The notes under the pieces were generated by a model that made no database searches, was not told the origin of the DNA, and saw only the letters and a program-made list of their open reading frames with translations. The position numbers were made by a program, and so were the translations under genes. DNA of 64,000 nucleotides from Psilocybe azurescens (lineage: Eukaryota; Basidiomycota; Agaricomycetes; Agaricales; Agrocybaceae): NCBI GenBank assembly GCA_023853785.1, contig JAJIRX010000721.1, positions 248,001 to 312,000 of the forward strand, given 5' to 3'. Position 1 is the first letter of the stretch, and each line of letters begins with the position of its first letter. Below, one piece after another: positions 23,901 through 36,740 of the stretch.

Positions 23901-25748
23901 CCCAAGCTCGGAATCTTCAGCATCTCCAGCCAGCGTATCCAATGCCTTGCCCCATTTCACCAACAATGACGCGAAAACTTTGGCACCTATCCGTTCTTTG
24001 TCTTTTTCGCTTGGTTTCTGTTGTGTGTTGATGTGCTCTTCGGTCTCTTCTTCCCAAACTGCGCGCACAAATAGGCTAACAGCTTTCCGTACTTTGACCT
24101 CTTCGTCGAACAAAAGAAGACATAATTTCTCTTTTTGCTCTTCTTCAAGAGGGAAATGGCTCTCGATGTCTCCGAGAACATGTATGACAGCTACCCGAAT
24201 GGAGAGGTCGATATCCGATGTGGCCATTTCGAGAAGGCGAGTCTTGAATCGTTCTGTGAAAAGGGTGAGAGATGGGATATATTCTGATTGATCGTATACT
24301 CCAGAGAGAGCTTTGACGGCCTCCAGACGGACATGGTTATTTGAATCAGATAAGACCCATCCCACATAACGCAGATAATGTGCGTCCAGGAAATGGTCAG
24401 GGTATTTTCGTAGCCATAAACCAATGGCACGAACGCACTCTGCGCGAATATTAGGATCGAGATCGCGGAACCGGTGAACGAAAACGCTGCCATTTTTCAT
24501 GTCAGCAGCATACCAGACAATAGTTCCAAAAGCCTGTCTCACCCGTCAACGAATTCCTTGATGAACGACTTTAATTTACTCTGCCTTCGCTTGATGTCCT
24601 GCCCTTTTGCTTCCAATTCTTTCACTCTGGGATTGGTGCCCTTAGCGCCCCTTCGCTTCTTCTCGCCTTCTCGTTGGCGTGCCACGACCTCGGCTTCCTT
24701 ATCAACGGCAGCTGCGACATCGCACAAAGCTGTTTCTGCTTCCAATGCAATAACGGTGGCTGTGTGTCGGAAACTTCGAATTTGAGAAGATGACATCGAG
24801 ACGACCCATTGCTGCAGAGTTTCCATCATTTGCGTAGAGTATAAAGCACCGGTGTCGGAGGCGGAATTAATCAGTCTCTCTATCCATTCCGACAATGACT
24901 TCCGAAACCTTTTGAAGACCGACAGTCTGGACGTGAGTGGGTATATTGGAGAATTTTCCTACGAAATGGAGGATAAGTATTTTTATGAGTATTCTGAACA
25001 GAAACCCACCTGCTTCAGAGCTTCTGTGAAGTCGTCAAGCGTACTAACGATGCCGTCGAAATCAACAGCTTGATCGGCATCAACCGAGTCGTTGCAACCA
25101 CACGAACGGAGAACAAGGTTAATAAGTTCCGCCAAGGCTGCGCCAGGAGACTGTTGCAAAGATTGAAGGAAGTCCTCTGCACTAGACTGGAGGGGTGAGG
25201 CGGGGTTCATAATAGCATCTGAAATCGGTCAACTTCCACCATGTTGATATCGAACACATAATGGCACGCACTAAAAGAGGATTATCGGCAGAAATTTTCG
25301 TGTCTTTTGCAACCTGGTCCGCATCATACGCGTCTTCCCCTTCCTTAGGTTTTCTTCCTCTACGCGCCGCTACTTTAGGTGTTTTGGGTGCAGCAGGCTT
25401 CTCGATCCGTGGTCTCTTCGTTGATTTTACTTTCGGGGACGTTTTAGACTTGGACTTCTTGGTTAAGGTGTCCTTCCCCTTCGGTGTCTCAAATGCACCC
25501 TCTTCATCGTCGCCGTTATTCTCGTCGTCGCTTTCTGGTTGTTCTACGTCGTTTGCAGGATGCGCGTCGGGCTCCGTGTCGCTGTCGTTGCGTCTCCGCT
25601 TCTTGGTGGCACCGGCTGATTGGAACGTAAATTTGAGCACAAATTGCTGTCAGAGATAGATCCACATACCTGACACAAATGGCTGGACTGTTTTCCTGTC
25701 CCTCTGGGAGCGTCTCGGCGCTGGAGAGCTAACGGGAGTATCGGACAT
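20909..25748 (-). CDS. SCC3: Cohesin subunit Scc3/STAG (SA)
   Basis: Structural subunit of the nuclear cohesin ring that holds sister chromatids together, binding the kleisin subunit and helping load and position cohesin on DNA. Start at 25748 (MSDTPVSSPAPRRSQRDRKT), then a basic/acidic disordered part. The STAG domain follows (SSAEDFLQSLQQSPGAALAE; FRKSLSEWIERLINSASDTG), and then the stromalin conservative domain with its signature (FVHRFRDLDPNIRAECVRAI; YLRYVGWVLSDSNNHVRLEA) at about 24290-24490. HEAT-like helical repeats continue to about 21600, and an acidic/basic tail rich in PRPKPRR and PRPRATRRQK ends in VRRKRIRH. About 1,350-1,400 residues in about a dozen exons. A one-base frame break lies near 23651-23656, between RARARPN and HNDDFSVDDAWRLEE. 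The gene is essential in the yeasts studied, so I take this as a sequence error. Confidence 0.93.
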
Positions 25749-26213
25749 GGGGGTAACAATGTGACAAGTCGCGTCGCGTTGTCAGCGACTAGAACGTGCA
25801 CGAGGTCACCCCGTGACTCTACCGTCACAAAATACCGACTCTTGTTGATTGTAACAGATTGTAACTGTTATCCCAATGTTATCCGACTGGTCCATTTCTG
25901 CTACATTGACTAATCTTGGATCAAGCTACAACAACAATTGAGCAGAGAATCTCTTGAATGTCACTTCATAAACTATCTTATCGCTGAATCTTCTTGAAAG
26001 CCTTGGTGCTTTACTCTCCATATAATCACATCACTAATCATGTAAGTTCTTCCCAAAGGACTGATTGGTCGCAGGTTGTCTTTGCGATATACCTTATGTT
26101 TTTCCCATACTGAGAATGAATGTGTGCTCAACGCCATCTTTTAGACGTACGCCTGTCTTAGTACGCCGAAAATTCCAATCTCCGGGCGGCTCTCACCCTT
26201 CGTACCTTTCATC

Positions 26214-27325
26214 ATGATAAATGTTGTCGGACAAACCATAGTACCGACACTCGACCTTCCGGAGGGTCTGCAAATCCATGTTGCCCAGTACCAACCTACG
26301 GAACGTCCCATAGAGGATAGATATTCGGTTAATCTAACCGATGACGGCCGTCGTCTCCTGATTGGCGTCTACGATGGTCAGCCATGCCTATGTCTTTTGC
26401 CTACATATTGATTTCTCAAGGCGCTCATTTCGAAGGTCATAGCGGGCCAGAGACAGCGGATCATATCAGCAAAGTTTTGCCGCCCCAATTGCTTGCTCGT
26501 CCTTCGAGCGAACACGCGGAACAATTTAAACAATTGGATGATTCCATGTTATTGAATTTCAAAAAGATCATTCTATCTTTCGAAGGAGATCCTCAAATTG
26601 GGTTCATAACGCTCAACTAATGAAATCCGGAAGCACTGCCCTGGTTCTGGATGTGAATCTGCAGAATCTTTCTGCAAGTTACGCTAATCTAGGTGACTGC
26701 CGACTTGTTGTCTGTGATTCCAATGCTGGTAAAAATGGTCCATTGAAATTCCAGACGAACGATCTAAACATGAATACGTTGTCTGAGCGTGAAAGGCTCT
26801 CTCAGGACCATCCCAAAGAGGAACAGTTCATTGTCGGAAACCGTCTATTCGGAAGACTTATGTGTACCCGAGGTGAGATCTCTGCCTTGGACTTGAATTA
26901 GTGCGGGAAATTTTTCGTCGGTTTTTAATGTGTATTCCTCAGGCTTTGGTGACGGGTATTATAAGCTTCCTAGGGGGCTTTTCGGTGATTCTCTGCATAG
27001 GAGATATATTGATACTATCTCTTCTGTAGAGCGGAAGGGGAAAATTACTATGAACGCTCAATACGCTTCTTTATTCTATGCGTACAAAACGCCTCCATAT
27101 ATTACAGCCAGGCCAGAGACCGGAAGCATTCAATTAAAGAAGGACAATTATATTATCATGGCAACAGATGGATATTGGGATATAATCTCAACTGAGGAGG
27201 CGACTCGGATCGTTCTCCAGGGAGCAGCAGGACACGAGAATAACCTCGCCAAATATTTACTTGAGACGGTCCAAACTACCACATCACCTGGAGACGATGT
27301 CACCATCATCGTTTTCCGGGCATGA
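26214..27325 (+). CDS. PPM-type (PP2C) protein phosphatase
   Basis: Metal-dependent Ser/Thr phosphatase. Motifs in order are RYSVNLTDDGRRLLIGVYDG, joined by a 59-base intron (26377-26435) to HSGPETADHISKVLPPQLL, giving the canonical DGHxGPE. SGSTALVLDVNLQNLSASYA NLGDCRLVV (metal Asp in GD), DNYIIMATDGYWDIIS (second DG) and SPGDDVTIIVFRA (last metal Asp) follow. A second intron ends at 26941, joining CTRG to FGDGYYKLP. The layout resembles the pyruvate dehydrogenase phosphatase/Ptc5-like branch. An Arg-rich stretch without acids just upstream (about 26143-26190, RTPVLVRRKFQSPGG) lies one frame away and could be a mitochondrial presequence, so the true start may be upstream. A one-base break sits at an A-run (26595-26597) between EGDPQ and WVHNAQLMKSG. 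Confidence 0.88.
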
Positions 27326-29439
27326 TAGGAAATCTATACGGCAAAATCTTTCTGGAGACCTGACAGGACCTGACCAATCAATGGGTATGTAAAAAATATT
27401 CATCATGTTTCTTTGTAACACTAATCCTCTGAGCTCGTTGTACTCTATGATAGATACATGTATGTATTGGGTGTAAAACGTACAGAGCGTGTCGCTGTGA
27501 TTCATTTGCATACATGGATCCAAGTTAGAACGTTCAAAATGCCATAAGAGAAATGGGACAGATATGTGACATTTTATTCGTGGTATTAACTGACGCTTGT
27601 CGGCTGTAGGTCCTGCTCTAATGTCCACAAATTGCACATGGAGGACACTCGATAATTTTGTTAATTCATAGCAATACTTCACCGATGATCTCGGTATATA
27701 CAGAGCCAAGCTGTAGTCTGCTCCTGCGAGTACCTGTTTCATTTGTCATCCAGTTCTGTAGCGGCATGATTTGTGGCGTATGAGCCCCGTCTTAGTACGA
27801 AAAGCCGTAAACTTTCTAACAGTACACTTTTTTCGTCTGCTAATGAGTTGAACCTTTTTCCATAAGCACATGCTACTTTGTATATTTACCTCATGGAGCA
27901 CCTTTCACTTTCTGATTTCTGGCAACAATCTTCCTGACTTCCATGACCAATTCATGGCACCGCTTACCGTCCATAAATACCCAAACGTTGAGAATAAGGT
28001 CATTCTGACATCAAGAACAGTTGTTTGGACTTGTATTAGCTCAACTATAAGCTCATAACTGTTCCAATCAATCATATCGTATACATTGCTAGGAGCATAC
28101 ATGATTGAGAGCACCGGGAATGAAGTTGGGCGTCCAATGCTGTTCCGTCAATTACATCCGACTCCGCCACCTGATCCGTTGAATTGCTCTCCCCGAACAA
28201 CCTGAAGGAGCAACCGGCAAGATAATTACCTTGTAGGCTGTGGAAACTTAGACGCATTACCCAGGGGACATGTGTCAGCTGTTCGCATCTAAAATTCCGG
28301 CCTTCGAAAGCCTTCAAACCCCTGATTCTGAAGTTTGCCGCGATTTGACAAATTCTTTCACGCAAATGCGAGATTTCTTTCCATGGACTCAGGAGAATCA
28401 TTCTTTAGAGAGTAGCTCCTGTGTGGGGCAGAGTCACGAGTGACCGCGTGTTGACCACATTCCACAAAAGTTGAGAAGCTTTACAACTGTGGCCCGCCAT
28501 GACGGACCCGACGGTGTTGTGATTTTAAAAATAAATTTTGCATCCGACAGAGGCGATGCACCAACCCAACCTTCCATGTCATTACGCATGCCATCCAGGA
28601 TTTTCATGAAGCCTTTCTAGGGTCTCAGTTGATTACAACACATAAGCGCGCTCCAGTCGACACCGGAGTGTCAATGTCGGCTGCAGCCGTGTGCACTCAG
28701 GCTACAGTCTCGCGTGGCTTCCCGTAACTCCTCCCTCGAAGCCCCCGGATTTGTGACGACAGGATCTATATTGGATAAACCTGAGCGCACATGGCCGCGT
28801 TCCTGCCAGGGCGGCTCATGTCTGAACCCTAATGATTTGCACCGCAATCTCCTTAAGTCTAATTCTATTGCCCATTTTCTAAATTTTATAGTATTACCGC
28901 CAATTGCCACGAGCAGTCCTTTACTCCTGTAAAGCTAACTACAAACGTGCATAAAACTTCATCAGAAATATGACTGATTGAATCATCGACGATGTGGTTG
29001 GAGCTGGAGTGATCTGATATCGAAGGTTGTGGGATTGACAATAAAAGACGAATCTTCCATCGAACAACCAACTCCGCGAGGTGTGTTGTCCAAGTCGGTT
29101 CGCATATCATTCACGGGCGACCTGAGAAGATTGTTGTGGAATGCCTCGGATTTGACTGCTCGGCGTAACGGTTACTACCGACTTTGGGATTCTTTGGGTG
29201 AGTCAGATTCATCTCCTGAATCTCTTTTTCTTGCACTGCATCCCAGCAATATACCATTAGGTTGTCGACTTAGCGCGCACCTTTGGTCTGCCAATGTGCC
29301 ACATCACAGGCGCGCTCGCACAGGGTTTGCTCCCCCATTGGCTGCAGGGGTCGGAAAGATCATCTGTCCCAAAAAGGGTGACGCTCTGTGACGCTTGGCC
29401 GCGTTTTAAATGCCTATACGATCGGGAATTGCTGCAAAC
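27326..29439. other. Intergenic region, no supported gene
   Basis: The minus-strand open frame 27284-27742 mostly lies downstream of the phosphatase and has no domain. The other frames (28072-28401, 28671-28910, 28978-29391) show nothing recognisable. Confidence 0.5.
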
Positions 29440-29445
29440 TATAAG
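29440..29445 (+). promoter_or_regulatory. TATA-like element upstream of the 29505 gene
   Basis: TATAAG lies 60 bases before the ATG at 29505, in a short leader. The spacing is reasonable for a fungal TATA box. Confidence 0.4.
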
Positions 29446-29504
29446 TAGCGGGGACGGATAACTTCTACGCTTCGCTAACCAACCTCCATTGACTTGTCTC
29501 CACG

Positions 29505-31039
29505 ATGTCCTATCCCTCCAAAATCAAGCCGATCACCTACTCCGACGCTGTCAGGACCTTCAATAGTCAGGATGTTCAAGAAGATATCAACGATGCTTGC
29601 GGAAAGCTTGCCTTTGCCATGAGCGCGATGATGGGGAAATTCGACGCTATCTCAAAACAAATGCATACCATTGACCTCCTCAGGCATACTGCCCCTCTCA
29701 GACCAAAGTGGGATTCATTGAAGCAGGTGAGCTCCGTAGTCACATTATGAGCAGAGCCGACAACCGACTCATTGATGGGTAAATTCGTAGGATCTGGCCG
29801 AACTCCTTTGGCAATTTCGCACGAATTCTGGGGTAATTTCCGGACGCTTGAAGCGTGAGCATTTTCCAGAATGCTTCCTTAGCAGCAGCTCATGGTCATC
29901 TCTAGTATTCTGCAGTGCGGTTTTACCAATGGCAGCACGAAATTTGGACGTGAGATCAGGCAGATCGCCGTACCAACATGAAAGCCTCCAAGTTCTGCAG
30001 ACATATATGTCGGCAAGTTCACAAATATCCATGCACCTGGTCCATATAACTTATGGAAATCTCAGATATCTGCAGAGCATGCAGCGCTCACACGATCCCT
30101 TTCTGAGCGTGTATTCAGACTGAGCGCTCGCTTGGTGGTATTCCTAACAGAATTTACCAAATTAATTGGTAGCCATACGGTGAACGGCCAGGTAGAAATG
30201 TGGGACGTATCACAGAAGCTATCCGAGCTCGACCACCAAGTACGACTGTAAGTGAGATGATCGCTCTTAATTTACCCCAGAAATTAATCATGACCGTAGC
30301 ATATTTACGGCGGTACATCGAATTCTAATATAGTCGATCTCATTCTTGATGCTGATTATCAGTTTAGACCAACGAAGTGGCGTCTGCAGATATTACTCAT
30401 CTACTTTTTACCTCTTCTCGAATGGTTTCTTCTGCTGGCCGTGCACCTGGCCGATCAAAACTCACACGGAAACCAATAGTGAGTTCGCCGTCTTACTAAC
30501 CTATTCCCCTTGACTCACAATTTGTCCAAGATTCTTGATGGAGATCTTACCAACATTAGTAGGGCATACGAACACGCAGATCGTGAGCACTTCCATATTT
30601 TCGCTCGACCGCTAACTTATATCAAATTTGGTATAGGAAAACGAAATGAAGTTGCCCATGCTCAGTACTCTGCCCAGTTGCGTCAATGTCGGACCAATCC
30701 TCTTGCTATTGGACATACGATGATCTCTTCATTTCTTATGGACGAAATTCTGACTTCTGAGTCGGGGTTGAGTCTATACCTTTCGATATGGTCACGACTG
30801 CGGACCGATTGCAGCGATATTTTTCATTGGATCAAAAATCCTGTTCAAGTTGTATGTGGTTTCACATGAGTGTTATACTATGATTACTTACTTATCGATG
30901 TTTAGGCCGCCCCTCAATCATCTCATGCTATGCAGAGAGTGGGACAACACTGTACTTATCGCTGGCCACGGCTCTTGATGTATACTCAACAGGAGTAGAT
31001 CCGTCTGTTTATGCCGCTGAACGCCGAGAACCTCGTTAA
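29505..31039 (+). CDS. Multi-exon gene of unknown function
   Basis: I do not recognise it. Exon 1 (29505-29726) encodes MSYPSKIKPITYSDAVRTFN and a helical stretch (VQEDINDACGKLAFAMSAMM GKFDAISKQMHTIDLLRHTA). A clean GTGAGC...CGTAG intron leads to DLAELLWQFRTNSGVISGRLK, and further short exons give LFCSAVLPMAARNLD, SARLVVFLTEFTKLIGSHTV NGQVEMWDVSQKLSELDHQVR and, after about 30382, THLLFTSSRMVSSAGRAPGR. The last large exon (from 30532) reads ILDGDLTNISRAYEHADREH and continues to DIFHWIKNPVQ at about 30848. A strong acceptor at 30905 suggests one more exon ending near 31039. The predicted protein is mostly alpha-helical, with no signal peptide and no catalytic motif. The start is supported by a TATA-like box 60 bases upstream. 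Splice borders after 29870 are uncertain. Confidence 0.55.
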
Positions 31040-33558
31040 GACCATTCTGCCCTTGTATTTTACTCTTACTACTGTGTGTATGCCATCGCCTCTCGGTCTC
31101 TCCGTCGTGTATATCTGGATATAAGATTTATTATTAGACTACATTAATCGTATCGCATGCATCGTCTATTTTTAACTCCAGCTAGTTTCTCCAGCTCGTG
31201 GTCAGCTCGTGGTTGTATGCTCGTGTGGTAGTTTCAAGCCCTGCGAGAAGCTCGGAAGCGTATTTATAAACAAAAAAAAACTTTAGCGACATCTTATGCC
31301 CGAATTTGGCCATACTAAGGCTTTCCGCAGACCAGAGCCGGAGCTAAGCCAGAAGTCAAAGGCGCACTTGTACATCCCGTCCGAGTCAAGTTTCAACCTT
31401 CAAGCTGTTTCAACATTTGTTTTTCTATCGAATCATTCCCTGCACGAATACTTTGTCTCCAAGACGATAAACCAAACTGTTATTTGAACAATATTATGTC
31501 TTCCGCATCCAAGTAGGCAAACCGGTAAGAAACCCGATCATAAGTAAAGCAACCTTAATTTAGTATAAAGTGTGGCGGTAGTGCAGTAAAGTTAACTACA
31601 GTTTCGATGCACCGATTTGTCAGAGATATTAAGCCCGAGTTTGTTAGATCATGTCATATGTGCTATATGGGGAATGGGTTTCACCAAGTCTTTAACCACT
31701 CACTATCTGCTATTTCACAATCAAGCTTCGTTTCTAGCTGGATAGCTCCTGAGTATGTTGTAACTATAAAAGCATTATACCGCGTCACATTTGGCCGGAT
31801 TGAACGAGGCTGTGGCTTCACATACTTTTGGATCATAAAGCAACCTCGCGGGATACCATGCTCTGGTCGACGGTATGAGTATTTTGGGAAATCTGCGGAA
31901 ACAGAGAAAATGCTACTTTTACCAAGAAGCAACAGCCAAAAATTTGATGATCTCGATCCAAGACCAAAGCAAACAACCGTCAATGCTGTGGGGGACCTCG
32001 ACATGTTCATCGATCAGACTGCCTAAAATTTCTCTCCGTACTCATCGTAAAGATGCACGCCTAATTCAAGCATAAAGGTTTCAAAACAATATCAACATAT
32101 CATGCCATTTACTATCAATCCATTTTTTCCCAACGCATCAAACGGGGTTGCCATTTTGAATTAAACCCCTAGATAGTCGTTGTATGATTGTGTCCGGTCT
32201 CTGAAGTAGTTAGAAAAGTCGTTAATCATGGTTAAGTCTCGATATCACTGTAGCCTTTTGCTGGATGGAAGCTAGACTGGTGAAGAGTTCTTATAAGGGG
32301 CCTTACACAAGGATATGTATCTGTCACAGGTATGAACCTCTCCAAGAGCTTTGTGGCCCTGCAGGACAAAGCCCCACCGCCAAGCTCACCTACAAGGCAT
32401 CATGGTCTAAATATAGATTTTCTCAAATCTCATACCCCTGTCTGTAATATTAATAAACTTCTGAAGGATACAGCAAAAATATTACCAACTTAGAATCATA
32501 TTATAGCTTGAGCTACCGACTTCACTACTGCTTTGTGAGGTCGTAGAAATTGGCCACATTCACAGTAAAATAAGCGCCCGTAGTAATTCCGGGATATGCT
32601 GAGCGAGTACACTTTCAAGTCTACACTGGTCGGCGTATGGATGCTTGGGAAAACCTCGCGTAATTATTTTTATTCGTGCCGTTTTCACGCTCTTAAAAGA
32701 TACTCGTCAGTAGTATCGATTACTCTATCCATATCTAATTGAATTCTTCCAATGATTATCTCATGATGGTTTGCCTATGTAGTAATGGCAACTATAAAAA
32801 TTTGATAATACCGATAACAAAAGACAATATAACAATATCCAGCATCGTACAGCTCTGTGGTCGCTCGTTATGATGTGGGAAGATCCGAGAAGATCACCAC
32901 CAGCAGAAATCGTACGACTTCACGAGTAGGAGTAGTTCACTGTAGCGTTCGCGCCTCATCTGTATCTAACCAGACAGACAGTTTTCAAGATTAATCAATC
33001 TAAGTGTCTCTGTTAAACATTCAAAGTGCATCTGTCTAAGACTGTCAGCTGCCGTTCGCATTCCAGCTATCTAACAACCGATCTTTTTCGGCACCCTAGC
33101 ATCAGATCCATCACCGTCCGAATATATCCTGTCTTTCCTTTTTTGATTTTGAAAAATTCTGAGATTCCTTTTGGGTATCTGCAAGATAAGGATTTGAAGA
33201 GGAAAAAATGCCTGACTACATGGTACATAATAAAAATCCTGCCCTCCTAGCTACGATGATTGGTAATACAATACAAAATTTGTCAAGACATACAAAAACA
33301 ATTAACAGGCGGTGTTGGGTCTAACGGCGAGAATCATATGGAGTGCGACTAGGATTAAAGGAAGGAACAGAAAAGACAAGAAGAAATGGTTTTGCTTTAA
33401 TATGTTACACGTGGTCAAAGATCGTCCGTAGTTTATAAATAAGGGGATGATAAAACAACATATAAACGCCAAGAACAAGAAAAAGGAAGAACAAGAAAGA
33501 ACTACCGATTTCAATTCGAATTAATTGGATGTCCACGGGTCAGCACCCTGTTGAAGGC
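31040..33558. other. Intergenic region, no supported gene
   Basis: AT-rich sequence with isolated open frames (31607-32026 on plus, 31681-32010 on minus, 33026-33250 on plus) that lack domains or splice partners. A short repeated AGCTCGTGGT motif occurs at about 31191-31214. Confidence 0.5.
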
Positions 33559-36500
33559 TCAAACAAAAAGGGAAGTGTTCAGCTGCTCGGAAAAGTCCAG
33601 TACAACAATTTTGCGATCGTGAGACGTGCTGTAGGTAGAGCCACAAAATTAGACTCGACTGGTGCTCAAAGATTAGAGGCATCAATCATACCTGACTATT
33701 CGTGCGACGTCGAATTTGACGTCGAATATATGGCTGGTGTGATTTTGCTTAAACTCTCGAATCATTTTGCCTATAGTTTGGAGAAGGTATGATGAGCTTC
33801 AGAATACCCCGAGTTTCATGGCATGGAACAGCTGCTTACCGCTGCCCAAATCCCAGAGTTTGACAGTTTTGTCATAGCTGGCACTGACAAGGCGCCCTGT
33901 ACGAGGGTTGAATGATAAAGCGCGAACGAGGGCTTCATGTCCGACTAGTGTTCTCAGGCAATCGCCCGTGGAAGCACTCCAGACTTTGATTTTACGGTCA
34001 TTCGAGCCAGACACGATTAAATCATCCTAGAGGATCACAATTATGTGAGTTACAAATTCAATATTCTTTCGTCAGCCATTACCTTGAACTCGATGCATGC
34101 CAGACCACGATCGTGGCCTTCAAAGGTTCGCAGTCTTTCGCCGCTCTCAATGTCCCAAAGTATCATCTTTCCGTCACCACTTGCGCTGACCTATATCGGA
34201 ATGGATAGCGATCTTAGAGAATTGATATTGAGTAACGTACAACTTTGCCACTCTGCAGACCGACAGCGTTGACGGGACCTTCATGGCCCCGCAAAGCGCG
34301 ATGTAACCGCAAGGTTTTGCGATTCCAAACTCGGATTACTGCGTCTTTCGAACTAAAGAGGAAGATAGAAATCAGCAATGCAATACCAATTTCAGATGTA
34401 TTAGAGCGTACCAGCTGACTATCCACTGCCTATCGATTCGGAGATCCAACACGCCTCCGAGATGCCCCGTTAGGACATCCCTGACAGTTGCCTTTACCTC
34501 CCGTTCACTCTCATCCTTGAAATGGGATGACCCATTGCGGAGACTAGTATCATCATCGTTTGACTCCATGATGGCACCCAAATGCAGGTCCCAGACGCAA
34601 ATTGAACAATCGCTGCTGCCACTGACCATGAAACCCGTCCTGTTAAATCCACTCATCCGTTTCAATTCTTTAGACCTAAACCCCTCCTGATGAGCGGGAT
34701 TTTGCTGGGATCCATCGCGATCTCCGGCACCTACTTCTTCAGAATCGTCAATGTCGCTCCAATCGCGGTCCCAATCCTTTTCAAATTTGAGGCATAATAC
34801 ACTCCCCCTATGGACTCCAGAGAAACTTCCGAGGAGAGTCCCTGTTCGCAAGCTCCATACCTTGATAGTGCGATCTCGCGAGCCGGTAATTATGCGACGT
34901 GAATCGAACTCCAGACAATAAACACTACAAATATTTGAGCAAATCTCTGGGTTTGATGAAGGTAATGAACATACCTGTCGGTATGGCCGGATATCTTCAT
35001 TGGATTCGGTTCGTAGCTCGCGTGAGCGTGCGGATCCACCCTTCGATATCCTGGTTGACCCCGAAGGAGCTTAGGAGATTAGTACTTTCATAGATAGCGC
35101 CCCTTCGTCGCATGAAGTCTCCAGCAGGATTTGAATCTCTCTTAATGGGAAGACGAGGTGCACCTGACCATCGCAGATCCAGCTCTAGCCTTTCACGATA
35201 CAGTATTCGCCAGTCCAATCTGAGAGGGGCGCACGTAACCGGAGCATCGATGACGGGAGAGGAAAGACCAAGAACACGCTTGGCCTTGGGTTCGATGTCG
35301 GTTAAGTCAACATCCCACGTTTTGCCGAGAGTAGCCCTTGCATTTCGCGCCAGCCCCCGAGGTAGTACAGTCGAGTTAGTAGCGCGTCTTAAGTCTATGT
35401 TCCACCTGCTCAGAAACAAAGAGCGCCATACAGTATTGTCACTTGCAAGACGACACCAAGTCCGAGATACAAGACGACAGGATAACAAGGCGCACAACGC
35501 TTCTTGTGGGTCGGTATCAAACTCATTGCCAGTCATGCTGTTTCTACCGGGTGATACTGAGTTTTTGCCGGAATCTTCGACGAGCTGGTTGGGGATGGAA
35601 GCTGAGACGGACAAATCAAAGTCAGGATATGCAACGCAAGCTCAGGAGGAAGGAGAGAAATGATATCTAGTTGTCAATAAATATAGATATTACGTATTAG
35701 TGTCAAAATAGTGATCGATGTATAGGAAGCAACATACCAATCCCATGAATAGCTCTGGCATCAATAAAACACGCCTCATCGTCGATCAATTCTCCTTCCT
35801 CTCCATCTAGCGGAGGCAGTTCTGAATAGTTGATATATTCAGAGAGATCGTTTCTGCTCCCATTTCGACCGAGAAAGAAGCTGGTGGCCCGGGATTTACC
35901 TTTACCTTTGTTGGCAGAACCTGGCGTCCAATATACAGGCGAGTTTCTCCCGCTCGTTGCCGCGTTGGGGGTGTACCACGACTGATTCACCTGGCGGCGA
36001 GGCATGGCAGATGGCGATGGTGTCCTGGAAGAATTAGGTGAAATAGGGGGTGACGTGGCGTTTGCGCTAGATAAACCGAGCATCGTTCGCCCCGGAGACG
36101 ATAAGGCGTCCCATAAGCGTGGAAGAAAAGATTTAAATGACATAGAATTTTGGGATGTTGATTGCTGGAAGTCGCGTTGGCTAGTGCTAGTGTTTGTATT
36201 ATTGCCTGTATATGCAGATCGCCCTCTTGGAAAATTCATAGAGGGTGATAGAAACCTAGAAGGATAACTCCCAGGAATGAATGGATTCGAGTCTGCCTCA
36301 TCAATGTCTACATCAATTATAGAAAAGTCAACGGTGGGAGTAGGAGACGGAGGCCTTCCATCCTGGTTGCGGGTATCCACCACAGTAACCCCCAGCTCAA
36401 AGGCAGGTAAGAGTGGCTCCGAGGCAGGGTGGAACGGGGAACCAAGGGTACCTGTGGGGAACAAGGGAAGCATACGAGACTCTTCAGCCGCAGGGAGAGG

Positions 36501-36740
36501 ATTAGGTGATGTTGCCAGAGAGGCAGGTTGAAAGAATATACGATTGCTGTCTACTGCCAAAGTAGACGATGATGACGACGCCGCTCGATGATGGCGTTGA
36601 AGTAGACTATCGAAAGTGCGACTCGGCGTATCATAGGAGCTCGCAGTCCTACGCGAACTGGGCCTTGGTGGAGGGGGTTGGCGATGGTGGTAAGCAGAAG
36701 GAGGAAAAGAGGACTGTGTAGAGTGGGTTGAGGATGCCAT
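33559..36740 (-). CDS. F-box/WD40 repeat protein (SCF substrate adaptor)
   Basis: Probable substrate receptor of an SCF ubiquitin ligase. The F-box would bind Skp1 and the WD40 propeller would bind phosphorylated targets. The N-terminal 340 residues (from 36740, MASSTHSTQSSFPPSAYHHR) are Ser/Pro-rich and end in ARAIHGI. After an intron (35685-35752) comes the F-box, in two pieces: LLPPELALHIL, an insert of about 35 residues rich in Ser and Asn, then EALCALLSCRLVSRTWCRLA SDNTVWRSLFLSRW. About seven WD40 repeats follow, including RIITGSRDRTIKVWSLRTG, GFMVSGSSDCSICVWDL, CSKDAVIRVWNRKTL, ASGDGKMILWDIESG, DLIVSGSNDRKIKVWSASTG and RLVSASYDKTVKLWDLGSG. Two small exons close the propeller (HIFDVKFDVARIVSTSHDRK, then IVVLDFSEQLNTSLFV). 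A one-base break at 35618-35620 separates LALHILT from the DLSVSASIPNQ frame. Met30/Pof1 and Pop1 types are the obvious relatives, but I cannot tell which. Confidence 0.88.

Noticed and set aside
27284..27742. 152-codon minus-strand open frame
   Set aside because: It overlaps the end of the phosphatase gene and has no domain, no splice partner and no coding-like composition.
31607..32026. 139-codon plus-strand open frame
   Set aside because: Isolated in AT-rich sequence, with an equally long open frame on the other strand; no motif.
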